Source: Bhargavaea cecembensis DSE10 (GTDB taxonomy: Bacteria; Bacillota; Bacilli; Bacillales_A; Planococcaceae). Taken from it: a DNA stretch of 53,498 nucleotides. How positions within the stretch are numbered: position 1 is the stretch's first letter; each line of letters opens with the position of its first letter. Under the pieces are notes generated by a model, which was not told the DNA's origin, did no database searches, and saw nothing but the letters and a program-made list of their open reading frames with translations. The stretch is taken from NCBI RefSeq assembly GCF_000348905.1, contig NZ_AOFT01000018.1, forward strand, positions 1 through 53,498. The letters are read 5' to 3'. The position numbers were made by a program, and so were the translations under genes. Shown here one piece after another: positions 43,362-51,769 of the stretch.

Positions 43362-44378
43362 ATGACCCGACAGCCTTTGACTGACCGGTTCGGGCGGCCG
43401 ATCCGTGATCTTCGGATCTCCGTCACCGACCGGTGCAACTTCAGATGTTCCTACTGCATGCCGAAAGAGGTATTCGGGGATGATTACGCCTTCCTCCCGA
43501 AGTCGGAACTGCTCACATTCGAGGAAATCCACCGGCTCACCCGCCTGTTTGCGGACGCCGGCGTGAAGAAGATCCGCCTGACCGGCGGTGAGCCGCTGAT
43601 GCGCCGGGGGCTTCCGGAACTGGTGGAGCGGATCCTCTCCGTCGGCGGTATCGAAGACATCGGCCTCACGACGAATGGGCTGCTCCTCGGCGCGCATGCC
43701 CAGCCGCTTTATGATGCGGGCCTGCGCCGGCTGAACATCAGCCTCGATGCCCTGGACCCAGTCATCTCCGGTGAACTGAACGGCCGGGGCGTCGACCCAT
43801 CGCGTATCCTGAAGCAGATCGACTACGCCAAGGACGTCGGTTTCGAGATCAAGGTGAACATGGTCGTGAAAAAAGGAGTCAACGATTCCGAGATTTTGCC
43901 GATGACCGCCTATTTCAAAAAACGGGGCATCACGCTCCGGTTTATTGAATTCATGGACGTCGGCAATGACAACGGCTGGAGCTTCAAGGACGTTGTCACG
44001 AAAAAAGAAATCTTCGACAGGCTCAGCGATGTGTACGACCTCGAGCCGGTCGGGCAGGACTATTACGGGGAAGTCGCCAAGCGTTACCGACACAAGGACC
44101 ACGGCGCGGAAATAGGCTTTATTACCTCGGTGTCGGAATCGTTCTGCTCGACATGCACCCGTGCCCGCCTTTCATCCGACGGCAAGCTGATCACCTGCCT
44201 GTTCGCGGAAGGCGGATTCGACCTGCGCGGCTTGATCAGGGACGGAGCTACCGATAAAGAACTCATGGCGGCCATCGCGGGCGTCTGGGAAAATCGGGCT
44301 GACCGCTATTCCGACGAACGCACCGAACAGACCGCGCGCAACCGGAAGAAAATCGGCATGTCGTATATCGGCGGCTGA
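43362..44378 (+). CDS. moaA: GTP 3',8-cyclase, radical SAM
   Basis: First step of molybdopterin synthesis. 338 aa: radical-SAM cluster C25-x3-C29-x2-C32, second cluster C262, C265 and C279, SAM-binding [10 protein letters not shown], and the functional C-terminal Gly-Gly (SYIGG). RBS AGAAGGAGG. Last gene of the Moco run, ended by a strong terminator. Confidence 0.97.
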   Translation: MTRQPLTDRFGRPIRDLRISVTDRCNFRCSYCMPKEVFGDDYAFLPKSELLTFEEIHRLTRLFADAGVKKIRLTGGEPLMRRGLPELVERILSVGGIEDIGLTTNGLLLGAHAQPLYDAGLRRLNISLDALDPVISGELNGRGVDPSRILKQIDYAKDVGFEIKVNMVVKKGVNDSEILPMTAYFKKRGITLRFIEFMDVGNDNGWSFKDVVTKKEIFDRLSDVYDLEPVGQDYYGEVAKRYRHKDHGAEIGFITSVSESFCSTCTRARLSSDGKLITCLFAEGGFDLRGLIRDGATDKELMAAIAGVWENRADRYSDERTEQTARNRKKIGMSYIGG

Positions 44379-44386
44379 AACAGGAG

Positions 44387-44440
44387 AACAGGGCTGACAC
44401 ACGGAGCGGAATGATCCGCCTCTTGTGTCAGCCCTGTTTT
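44387..44440 (+). terminator. Rho-independent terminator after moaA
   Basis: AACAGGGCTGACACA (44387-44401) pairs with TGTGTCAGCCCTGTT (44424-44438), followed by T's. The loop holds a small GCGGA/TCCGC hairpin. Confidence 0.9.
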
Positions 44441-44450
44441 GATGAGCGCT

Positions 44451-44534
44451 TATGTTAACGTCTCAGTCGAGTATGTCAACGTTTCAATTGACTATGTTAA
44501 CGTCTCACTCCAGTATGTCAACGTTCCCTGACAG
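44451..44534. repeat. Intergenic tandem array D, 21-bp period, four units
   Basis: TATGTTAACG or TATGTCAACG begins at 44451, 44472, 44493 and 44514, exactly 21 bp apart. Units 1 and 3, and units 2 and 4, are more alike, giving a 42-bp alternation. Lies between convergent transcripts. Confidence 0.8.
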
Positions 44535-44551
44535 CAGCATCCGCCCAATAC

Positions 44552-44571
44552 AAAAAAGCCGCAACGATGCG
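44552..44571 (-). terminator. Weak terminator of the small minus-strand gene
   Basis: On the minus strand a short CGCA/TGCG hairpin is followed by GGC and TTTTTT (complement of 44552-44557). Confidence 0.4.
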
Positions 44572-44579
44572 TCCATTCG

Positions 44580-44828
44580 TCAGCTGTTGATGGAGCCTGT
44601 CTGCTTGTCATCCTTTGCGGCCTCGTAGTTGCCAGATCCCACACGGCGCTTAATTTCTTCTTCGGACAGGGGCTCAAGCACGGTCTCATCAGTCGGAAGA
44701 TCAATCGCCCCAGCTTCCATCTCCATATTTTCCAGCCGCGCAAAGCCCGCATTCGTCCGCCGCCCCAGCTCTTCGCGGAGCTTCCGGTCCTCGTACGTCT
44801 CTTCCATGAACGGTTCCTTTTTCGCCAT
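44580..44828 (-). CDS. Small acidic hypothetical protein
   Basis: 82-aa charged protein (MAKKEPFMEETYEDRKLREELG...) without membrane segments, cysteines or a recognisable domain. From ATG 44828 the RBS GTGGGGG is 6 nt away; in-frame ATGs at 44834, 44846 and 44858 are too close to or upstream of it. GC content is like the core genome. I do not recognise it. Confidence 0.6.
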   Translation of the reverse strand: MAKKEPFMEETYEDRKLREELGRRTNAGFARLENMEMEAGAIDLPTDETVLEPLSEEEIKRRVGSGNYEAAKDDKQTGSINS

Positions 44829-44918
44829 ATCCATCCCCCACTTCATTCGATTTCCCACAATATACCCGGAGTATAGTGGGATTAAAACGCCATTTCTTTC
44901 GAATAGTTCTCTTTGTAT

Positions 44919-46190
44919 TCAGCGTATTGATGTTTCCGATTTTTGTTTGAGTTCGAGTGCTTTTATACGACGCTCTCTTAATTGTCTAATAGTAGTATTG
45001 TTTTGGTCACTTGCACGTTCTATAGCTTCGTCAATAATTGCGACTTCATTGTCATAATCCTTCAGTTTTCTATATGCCATTGCGTACGATCTGTATAACG
45101 CTGGGGCATCATATCCGTTGTACCTTGCTTTATCAAATAAAGCAATTGCACGTTGAAGGTTACCCTCTTTACGTTCTTTTTCTCCTTCTTCCCAAAAGGG
45201 TTGTCCTTCATCGTATCCCTTTTCCCAGTTTTGGAGGTTCTTTATATCAGTAAGGGGAACACGATTGTGGGATGGGTTTACTAGCACTTCAGTTGATATT
45301 TCTCCAGTATCACCATAGACACTTCTTAAATATTTCCAAACATCAATTAAATGGTATGTTGGTATATTGCGGCCAAGTTTCTCCAATGCCTGCTCTTGGT
45401 CTCTCTCAAAATTACTTAAGTAATCATCACCAATATATACCCAAGCAGAGACTGACTTTGCAAATTTACTTTTAAGTATGATACTGCCGTTTTTCGATAG
45501 TAATGCTCTTGTTTGAGCTAAATAATCGTCTAGCTTGCCGTTATAAACAATATTGACCTCGTCTCTTATACTTTTAGAGATTAAAACAATTCTTTTTAAG
45601 TTTTCCGGATCTACTCTGTCGAAGGATCGTGGTGTTATTCCAAAGTAATGTTCTTCTATCTCGCTTGCATATAAAAAAGGAGCTGTTTCAAATTTTAGTT
45701 CAGGCGTTTTAGGGCTAGGATTGTAACCGTTATCTCTTTTTGTAAGGTAAGGCACAATGCGGTTAGTCAATCTATCATTTGTTTCGTTTAGTATTCGAGA
45801 AATTTCTTTGCTCTCTAACTCTACTGCTTGTTCTTCACTTAAGTTAGTGCCAACAAAACGATATGATGTATCAAAATTTCTTCGAATTTTTTCAGCTTCA
45901 TATGCTCGATTGTGGAAAGCTTTGTATCGATCGCCACGGCCTTTTCCAACATAGAATACTTCGCCGGTATCTTTAATAAACCATTCATATACATAAAAAT
46001 CATCTGCTGTACTACCGGTAATTTCTCCAATAGGTGTTGATGAGATTGAGGTTCCATTGTCATTAGAAGATAAGGCTATCTTTATACCTACATTTGAGCT
46101 ACTGATAGATTGTTTTTTCTCGATGTTCTCTTGCGGATCTTCTCTTTGCTTCTTATTTCTTTTTCCAAAGAAACTGTTCAAAAACTTCAT
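44919..46190 (-). CDS. GIY-YIG domain protein with C-terminal TPR
   Basis: 423-aa protein, visibly much more AT-rich than its neighbours, suggesting transfer. N-terminal low-complexity Ser/Asn region, then a GIY-YIG-like nuclease module: Y66-V-Y68 and Y80-V-G82 in VFYVGKGRGDRYKAFH, with R85/R88 and a downstream conserved Glu in LSEEQAVELESKEI. This matches the LEM-3-like branch of the GIY-YIG fold. Residues about 330-400 look like a TPR pair (GNLQRAIALFDKARYNGY, ALYRSYAMAYRKLKDYDNEV). No methylase or transposase partner is next to it. Nuclease activity is inferred. Confidence 0.65.
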   Translation of the reverse strand: MKFLNSFFGKRNKKQREDPQENIEKKQSISSSNVGIKIALSSNDNGTSISSTPIGEITGSTADDFYVYEWFIKDTGEVFYVGKGRGDRYKAFHNRAYEAEKIRRNFDTSYRFVGTNLSEEQAVELESKEISRILNETNDRLTNRIVPYLTKRDNGYNPSPKTPELKFETAPFLYASEIEEHYFGITPRSFDRVDPENLKRIVLISKSIRDEVNIVYNGKLDDYLAQTRALLSKNGSIILKSKFAKSVSAWVYIGDDYLSNFERDQEQALEKLGRNIPTYHLIDVWKYLRSVYGDTGEISTEVLVNPSHNRVPLTDIKNLQNWEKGYDEGQPFWEEGEKERKEGNLQRAIALFDKARYNGYDAPALYRSYAMAYRKLKDYDNEVAIIDEAIERASDQNNTTIRQLRERRIKALELKQKSETSIR

Positions 46191-46256
46191 TACACCACCC
46201 CTTCCTTGGTTTAAGGCAATGGATGTGCTCCTTAACTAATACTTCGGGAGTTATAT

Positions 46257-47105
46257 TTATTTCCCTCTTTTTTCTACCATTGATACTTTTTTCTTTTCCC
46301 GCCACAGCGCAATCCACTCCACCCCGAAGTCGACCAGCAGGTCCATGTCAATCACGCGGGCATCCGCTTGGCCGATCTTGCAGCGGGTAACGGCTTCCGG
46401 ATGCTCGCGCTCGAACGCCAAGCCGAGCGGCGGGAAGTCGTCGGATTCCAGATCGGCCATGTCGTATTCGACCCATTTCCGCTCGCCGCCTACCAGCATG
46501 GCCGCGCCGTCCCGGTATGTCTGGAGGCCCGGTGCCCGGTATTCCGACAGGTGCAGCGCCGTACAGGAATCATACCCGGTCCCGACGAGCAGGATCTTTA
46601 CGCCGGAGCCGTACATCTTCCCGAGCGGGGAACCCTCCCCGAAGGAGTCCTCAAGCGGATGGTCCCGCATCCATTCCGCCGAGTCGCGCCCCCAAGCAAT
46701 GAATGAGTGGGCAGGATGTGGACTTCGGACCGTTTCGGGATGGCGGTGGAGACACTCGGGGACCTTGCCCATCCCGCGCAGATGCGTCAGATGGGGATCA
46801 TAGGCCGGTAGCGTGCGGCGGATCGGCTCGTGCCATTCTTCCGGAACGGGGGGCATCATCCAGTGCCTCGGGTCCGAGTTGTCCGAGGACTGGGACGGCA
46901 TGACGACCGTTCCGTCTGCCGTTACGGTTTCGAGCAGCGCCTCGACAAAGGCCTGTTCACCGCCGGATACCCAGCCGACCTTTTTCAGCGAAGTGTGAAC
47001 AATGATCCGGTCACCTTTCCCGATACCCGCATGAACCAGATGCGCTTTAACCGTTTCTTTTGAAATGAATTCCCCTGTCCGGAGCACAACATCCAGTTCG
47101 TTCAT
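46257..47105 (-). CDS. Aminoglycoside N(3)-acetyltransferase-family protein
   Basis: 282-aa AAC(3)/YokD-type acetyltransferase. Family landmarks: DRIIVHTSLKKVGWVSGG at the N terminus, GTVVMPSQSSDNSD, the catalytic-His region RSPHPAHSFIAWG, and SPLGKMYGSGVKILLVG. Such enzymes acetylate the 3-amino group of aminoglycosides, but chromosomal homologues in Bacillus often give no resistance. RBS AGGAGG precedes ATG 47105. Divergent from the aldehyde dehydrogenase. Confidence 0.88.
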   Translation of the reverse strand: MNELDVVLRTGEFISKETVKAHLVHAGIGKGDRIIVHTSLKKVGWVSGGEQAFVEALLETVTADGTVVMPSQSSDNSDPRHWMMPPVPEEWHEPIRRTLPAYDPHLTHLRGMGKVPECLHRHPETVRSPHPAHSFIAWGRDSAEWMRDHPLEDSFGEGSPLGKMYGSGVKILLVGTGYDSCTALHLSEYRAPGLQTYRDGAAMLVGGERKWVEYDMADLESDDFPPLGLAFEREHPEAVTRCKIGQADARVIDMDLLVDFGVEWIALWREKKKVSMVEKRGK

Positions 47106-47146
47106 CGTTCTTTCCTCCTGAAATCGTTTTAATAAGAGTACCTGAT

Positions 47147-47175
47147 TTGGTCGGCGGGCGGAACGGGTATAGAAT
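47147..47175 (+). promoter_or_regulatory. Candidate promoter of the aldehyde dehydrogenase gene
   Basis: -35 TTGGTC (47147-47152), 17-bp spacer, -10 TAGAAT (47170-47175), 23 bp before the start codon. Confidence 0.4.
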
Positions 47176-47197
47176 AATTTTAGGGAGGTGCTGGGAA

Positions 47198-48625
47198 ATG
47201 GAAACTTGGAAACTGTGGATCAATGGGCAATGGAAGGACGCGGCGCGCACGTATGAGCTGAAGTCGCCGTATTCCCAGGAAGTGATTGCAACCGTTGCAA
47301 AAGCGGATGAAGAAGATGTAAAACAGGCAATTGAAGGCGCCCATGAGGCGTATCTTGAATTCAGGAAATGGCCGGCCTATGAGCGGGCTGAACTGCTTTA
47401 CCGGGCCGTCGATCTGATCGAGGCACGGAAGGAAGAATTGGCGCAGCTTCTCGTGAAGGAAGCCGGAAAGCCGATCAAGACGGCGCGAGGAGAGATCGAC
47501 CGGACCATTGCGACGTACCAGTTCTCGGCGGAAGCGGCCAAATCGCTTTCGGGCGAGACCGTGCCGATGGACGCGGCGCCTGGCGTGACGGACCGCATCG
47601 GCTGGACAAAGCGGGAGGCGCTCGGCGTCGTCGCGGCAATCACGCCGTTCAACTTCCCGTCGAACCTGGTTGCACACAAGCTCGGCCCGGCATTCGCAGT
47701 GGGCAACACGGTTGTCCTGAAGCCGGCCACACAGACGCCGCTATCTTCTCTGGCGCTTGCCGAGATTTTCAAGGAGGCGGGACTGCCGGACGGCGCCCTC
47801 CAGATCGTGACGGGGAGCGGAAGCGAGCTGAGCGATCCGCTCATTACGAATGACCTCGTGAAGAAAGTGACGTTCACCGGAAGCGTGCCGGTCGGACTCG
47901 ACATCAAGTCGAAGGTCGGCCTGAAAAAGCTGACGCTCGAGCTCGGCTCGAACTCCGCGCTCATCGTCGAACCGGACGTACCGCTCGAGAAAATCATGCC
48001 GCGTGCCGTCACCGGCGCATTCGGCTTTGCCGGCCAGGTGTGCATCTCTCTCCAGCGCGTGTACGTACACGACAGCATCTACGATGAATTCGTGGACCAA
48101 TTCGTCGCGGAGACCGGGAAACTTCAGATCGGCGACCCGGCGGACGAAGCGACTGACGTGGGCTCCATGATCCACCCGGGAGAGGCGGGCCGCGCCATGG
48201 AATGGATCGAGGAGGCCAAAAAAGCCGGCGCAACCGTCCGCACAGGAGGCGGGCGCGTCCAGAACGGCATCGCACCGACCGTCATGACTGACGTCACACC
48301 GGACATGAACGTCGTCTGCAAGGAAGTGTTCGCACCGATCGTCACGATCATGAAGTACTCGGACCTGGACGAGGCAATCGACCTCGTCAACGACTCGGAG
48401 TACGGCCTGAACGCCGGCATCTACACGCGCGACATCGAATCCGCGATGAAAGCTGCCGACGAAATCGAAGCCGGCGCCGTCATCATCAACGACATCCCGA
48501 CATTCCGCGTCGACAACATGCCGTACGGCGGCGTCAAGATGAGCGGCTACGGCCGCGAAGGCGTCAAATACGCCATCGACGGCATGACCGAGCTGAAGTT
48601 CATTACGGTCAAGACGAAGTTTTGA
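47198..48625 (+). CDS. NAD(P)-dependent aldehyde dehydrogenase (GapN/sulfolactaldehyde dehydrogenase-like)
   Basis: 475-aa ALDH with catalytic C282 (FAGQVCISLQR), general base E248 (LELGSNSAL), N152 (TPFNFP) and cofactor lysine K175 (LKPATQTP). The GSVPVG motif after FT is the NAD(P) loop. The ELGSN-type active site resembles the GapN, lactaldehyde and sulfolactaldehyde dehydrogenase subgroup, so a small hydroxy- or phospho-aldehyde is the likely substrate; no sugar or sulfoquinovose genes are nearby to decide. ATG 47198 with GGGAGGTG upstream. Confidence 0.88.
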   Translation: METWKLWINGQWKDAARTYELKSPYSQEVIATVAKADEEDVKQAIEGAHEAYLEFRKWPAYERAELLYRAVDLIEARKEELAQLLVKEAGKPIKTARGEIDRTIATYQFSAEAAKSLSGETVPMDAAPGVTDRIGWTKREALGVVAAITPFNFPSNLVAHKLGPAFAVGNTVVLKPATQTPLSSLALAEIFKEAGLPDGALQIVTGSGSELSDPLITNDLVKKVTFTGSVPVGLDIKSKVGLKKLTLELGSNSALIVEPDVPLEKIMPRAVTGAFGFAGQVCISLQRVYVHDSIYDEFVDQFVAETGKLQIGDPADEATDVGSMIHPGEAGRAMEWIEEAKKAGATVRTGGGRVQNGIAPTVMTDVTPDMNVVCKEVFAPIVTIMKYSDLDEAIDLVNDSEYGLNAGIYTRDIESAMKAADEIEAGAVIINDIPTFRVDNMPYGGVKMSGYGREGVKYAIDGMTELKFITVKTKF

Positions 48626-48650
48626 GTGATCTCGTTAAAGGTTGTGTGAA

Positions 48651-48827
48651 ATGATGAGATTGGATAAGCTTGACTGGTTTTTATTGCTGTTGGTCATCAT
48701 CGTTTCAGCAGTAGTTTATAGTGCCTATAGCGGAGAACTGCCAACCGGCTATCTGGTTTTGATCATCCTGTTTGTCGGTTTGATGATAGGTGTTTTGAAA
48801 AGAGTGCTGTTCGGGTTGAAACAATGA
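48651..48827 (+). CDS. Small two-helix membrane protein
   Basis: 58-aa hydrophobic protein: WFLLLLVIIVSAVVYSAYSG and YLVLIILFVGLMIGVL are two membrane segments joined by a short loop, ending KRVLFGLKQ. ATG 48651 (or 48654) with AAAGG about 9 nt upstream; TTG 48642 is in frame. No family recognised. Confidence 0.55.
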   Translation: MMRLDKLDWFLLLLVIIVSAVVYSAYSGELPTGYLVLIILFVGLMIGVLKRVLFGLKQ

Positions 48828-48841
48828 GTGTTTTATTCGAC

Positions 48842-48914
48842 GGGTAATCACTCGAATAGCCAGGGTAAACACTCAGTCATTTAAGGTAATCATTCTAGGC
48901 TTAAAGGTACTCCC
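48842..48914. repeat. Intergenic tandem array E, 21-bp period
   Basis: GGGTAATCACTC (48842), GGGTAAACACTC (48863), AGGTAATCATTC (48884) and AGGTACTCC (48905) recur exactly every 21 bp. Fits no coding frame I trust. Lies just before the LXG locus. Confidence 0.7.
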
Positions 48915-48927
48915 CGTAATGCAGAAG

Positions 48928-48958
48928 CCGGAAGAGGACATCCCTCTTCCGGTTTTTT
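48928..48958 (+). terminator. Rho-independent terminator upstream of the LXG gene
   Basis: CCGGAAGAGG (48928-48937) pairs with CCTCTTCCGG (48943-48952), then TTTTTT. A diverged copy of it and the following leader recurs at 51165. Confidence 0.85.
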
Positions 48959-49115
48959 GGTGCTTTCCGCCTAATGTGCCCGGGTCTTTCCTCCTCTTTT
49001 CTTCCAATTCAAGAAACTTCGCTCCCGCTCAGCCGTATCCCGATAGAATAGAAGATAACTATGGGATAAAAGGAAGGGATGGGAATGGGGACCCAACTGG
49101 CTGTTTCTTTGGCTC
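48928..49115 (+). repeat. LXG leader, copy 1 (terminator, leader, first toxin codons)
   Basis: Similar in order and wording to 51165-51345: hairpin, then CTTTCCTCCTCTTTTCTTC, then AATAGAAGATAA, then the ribosome binding site and the first codons (ATGGGGACCCAACTGGCTG). In this copy an intact toxin gene follows. Confidence 0.75.
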
Positions 49116-50728
49116 ATATTGGCTTTACCTTGGCCAATCGGCCGGATAAAGTGTTGGATGTTCGATTGCTGGAAGAGGGACTGGACAGAAACGGGGAGAT
49201 GCTCACCAGGCTGAAGGGGGAACTGGAGCCGCTCCTGGCACAGACAGAGAAGCTGATCTCAATGGGAGAGGCATTCAAAGGAGAGGGCGGTTCGGCGATC
49301 CGGGGGTTTTATGAAGCCTGCCACATTCCTTTTTTGAAATATGCCATCATGTTCTGTGATGAGGCGACGTCTGCCATGGCCCATATCTCTTCGGCACTGT
49401 CTGCACTTGAGCCATCACCTGACGGCTACATCGATGAGCCGTTTCTTGAGGCGGAAGTGGAGCAGGGCCTTATCGAAATCGGCCGTCTGACGGATAGACT
49501 GACCAACGAGACCAATGCCATCATGGACAGTGTATCGGACATCGTTGCCCTGCCGCATCTGGACGACAGTGTCGTACAGGAAGGTGTTCGTGACAGCCGG
49601 AAAAAGAAAGATGATACCGTCGAGCACTTAAATCAGTTTGATGCAGATACAGCCGGTTCATTGAGGGGGCTGTTTGACGCAGTCAATCAAATGACGGACT
49701 GGGTTGTCCGATTGGCGGGCCTGTTTGAGGAAGGGTCCCTGCTTACTGAGTTCGAACAATCCCAGTGGAAGGTCCTCACTTATAACAATGAAGTGCGGTC
49801 CGCGATCGAGGACGCGGAAGCCGAAGCCATCAAAGCCTGCGCATTGGGGGACGATCAGCTGTTGGTGGGCACCGAGGTTGCTGCGTCGATCTACCAGGCG
49901 CTTGAAGCCGGGAAAAAAGAAACCATCGAGCGGTCGGCATACGGCAACTACGCCAGCCTCCGCTTTCATGTGTACGACAACGGGCTCATCATCAGGGAAT
50001 ACACCAACTTCTCGGGCGAAGTGAAATACGAAGTTGCATCAGAAGTGGAAGAAGAATTCGTAGACGGTGGCGTACGTGAGCTGGACAACATGTTTGATGA
50101 GACACCACTGGCCTTTATCCACTACGTAGACCCAAAGAGCCTTCTCAGGAAAATCGGCAAAAAAGGCATTCTCTCTCTGACAACGAATCATAAGCCTGTC
50201 AAAGTCAAAGACACGCCGTCCAAGAAGGTTACAGATGCATCAAAGGTAACCGTCGTACCTGTCGAATACGGAAAACAGTATACACGGCAAAACCGGAAGA
50301 AGGTGCTGAGTGCGAATGTTGAATATATAAGTTCTCATGGATATAAGTATCGAACGGACAGTTTAGGGAGAATTCAAAGTGCTAGTGGAAAGCTGACAAA
50401 GGGCCAGGCCAAGCGTAATCAGTATGCTCAAAGTAATGTTGGAGGAGTAGACCGAAAAGGAGATGACCATGGTGGTCATTTGATTGCCAGTATTTTCAAT
50501 GGTTCTGGGGATATTGATAACCTTGTTCCTATGAATGGAAAATTGAATCAAGGTGCATACAAATCAATTGAAAACCAGTGGAAGAAGGCTCTTGATGCTT
50601 CTCCCCCAAAGAAAGTTGAGGTGAATATTCGACCTGTTTATGAAGGTAATTCGAATAGGCCCGTTGAGTTTGAAATTGAATACAAAATTGACAATGAAAA
50701 ATTTGATGCCGTACTTCCTAACTATTAA
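49085..50728 (+). CDS. LXG-domain toxin with C-terminal DNA/RNA nonspecific endonuclease domain
   Basis: 547-aa polymorphic toxin probably exported by the type VII (Esx/Yuk) system. Residues about 22-230 are an LXG domain (KVLDVRLLEEGLDRN, GEAFKGEGGSAIRGFYEACH, IMDSVSDIVALPHLDDS); a middle linker follows. The C-terminal about 150 residues resemble the YeeF/YobL nuclease domains, with GDDHGGHLIASIFNGSGD and DNLVPMNGKLNQGAYKSIE near residues 457-495. DNA composition becomes clearly AT-richer from about 50300, over the nuclease tip. ATG 49085 is 7 nt after AAGGAAGGG; ATG 49079 abuts it. Immunity genes follow. Confidence 0.88.
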   Translation: MGTQLAVSLAHIGFTLANRPDKVLDVRLLEEGLDRNGEMLTRLKGELEPLLAQTEKLISMGEAFKGEGGSAIRGFYEACHIPFLKYAIMFCDEATSAMAHISSALSALEPSPDGYIDEPFLEAEVEQGLIEIGRLTDRLTNETNAIMDSVSDIVALPHLDDSVVQEGVRDSRKKKDDTVEHLNQFDADTAGSLRGLFDAVNQMTDWVVRLAGLFEEGSLLTEFEQSQWKVLTYNNEVRSAIEDAEAEAIKACALGDDQLLVGTEVAASIYQALEAGKKETIERSAYGNYASLRFHVYDNGLIIREYTNFSGEVKYEVASEVEEEFVDGGVRELDNMFDETPLAFIHYVDPKSLLRKIGKKGILSLTTNHKPVKVKDTPSKKVTDASKVTVVPVEYGKQYTRQNRKKVLSANVEYISSHGYKYRTDSLGRIQSASGKLTKGQAKRNQYAQSNVGGVDRKGDDHGGHLIASIFNGSGDIDNLVPMNGKLNQGAYKSIENQWKKALDASPPKKVEVNIRPVYEGNSNRPVEFEIEYKIDNEKFDAVLPNY

Positions 50729-50740
50729 GGAGTGACTATA

Positions 50741-51154
50741 ATGACTACAGAACAAATAGATAAGTGCTATGAAGAAATTGCGCAACAAATCATCGAAATG
50801 ATTCCTGAGGAATGGAGCACTGTGAAGCTTTATGCTGAAAGTTGGCCAGGCTACTCTACCGTTTACTTCTACTACGACCCGGTAAGTAACACTCAGCCGA
50901 TTCTAAACTTAGATATCCCGGACCTTTTTTCTGTGGATCCAGATGATTTTATTCTGCAGAAACGTCAGCTGAGAAGGACGGTTCTGAATCTTCAACAGAT
51001 GTTCAGCGAACAGGAAATGGAAACATGGACGAACTTCACGTTTATCTTAAATCATGACGGCACGTTCAAGGCTGAATACGGATATGAGGATTTAACAGAA
51101 TTAGACCCGGGTGAAAAACGAGAGGCTTGGAAAGCCAAATACCGGATTGAATAG
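50741..51154 (+). CDS. YezG-family immunity protein, cognate of the LXG nuclease
   Basis: 137-aa acidic protein of the YezG (DUF600) immunity family, which in B. subtilis neutralises the YeeF nuclease toxin. Family pattern: CYEEIAQQIIEMIPEEW, VYFYYDP, DIPDLF, TWTNFTFIL and YGYEDLTELDPGEKREAWK. It starts 12 nt after the toxin stop (AAGGAG 8 nt upstream) and shares its AT-rich composition with the toxin tip, so it is the probable partner. Confidence 0.88.
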   Translation: MTTEQIDKCYEEIAQQIIEMIPEEWSTVKLYAESWPGYSTVYFYYDPVSNTQPILNLDIPDLFSVDPDDFILQKRQLRRTVLNLQQMFSEQEMETWTNFTFILNHDGTFKAEYGYEDLTELDPGEKREAWKAKYRIE

Positions 51155-51164
51155 AACGATGACT

Positions 51165-51345
51165 AAAAAACCGGAAGTGGGTATGTTTTCTGCCGGTTTT
51201 TGGCGCTATCCGCCCATTGGACCGGGGCTTTCCTCATCTTTTCTTCTAAATTAGGAATCCTCGTGCATATCCGTAACTATGTTGAATAGAAGATAATGAT
51301 GGGATACATAGAAAGGGATTGGAATGAGGATGCAACTGGCTGCTT
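51165..51345 (+). repeat. LXG leader, copy 2, followed by a toxin stub
   Basis: Diverged duplicate of 48928-49115: hairpin AAAACCGG/CCGGTTTTT (51165-51201), GGGCTTTCCTCATCTTTTC, AATAGAAGATAATGATGGGA, then ATGAGGATGCAACTGGCTGC, which corresponds to the first codons of the toxin. After about a dozen codons the toxin similarity stops and the immunity gene at 51362 begins. It looks like a second LXG module whose toxin has been deleted. Confidence 0.72.
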
Positions 51346-51361
51346 CTCTAAGGAGGAGAAA

Positions 51362-51769
51362 ATGAAAGAAATCTACCAAGAAATCGCAGAGTTAATTGAT
51401 GAAACGATACCGGAAGAGTGGAAGAACGTAAAACTCTATGTAGAAGGCTGGGAAGGGTACTCCTCAGCCTATTTTTACTATTACCCTGAAAGCAGTGAAA
51501 AACCGATATTGAGTTATACCATTCCAGAGCGCTTTGCTATTGATAAAATGGAATACCATCAGCGGGAACGCAAGATTAGACGTACCGCCTTGTCACTACA
51601 GAAAGCGTTCGAGCCGAATGGACAGGAGCCTTGGACAAATCTCACTTTCATTCTCAACCGTGATGGAACATTCCATGTCGATTACGGATATGAAGATTTG
51701 ACGGAAGCAGACCCCGGGGAGCAGCGCGAAGCGTGGAAAGCCAAGTACGGGATTGAGGCGGGAACATGA
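51362..51769 (+). CDS. YezG-family immunity protein, paralogue 2 (orphan)
   Basis: 135 aa, EIYQEIAELIDETIPEEW, VEGWEGYSSAYFYYYP, PWTNLTFILNRDG and YGYEDLTEADPGEQREAWK. ATG 51362 directly behind AAGGAGGAG. No toxin precedes it, only the stub in the copied leader. Presumably protects against LXG nucleases of kin or relics of a lost toxin. Overlaps paralogue 3 by ATGA. Confidence 0.85.
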   Translation: MKEIYQEIAELIDETIPEEWKNVKLYVEGWEGYSSAYFYYYPESSEKPILSYTIPERFAIDKMEYHQRERKIRRTALSLQKAFEPNGQEPWTNLTFILNRDGTFHVDYGYEDLTEADPGEQREAWKAKYGIEAGT

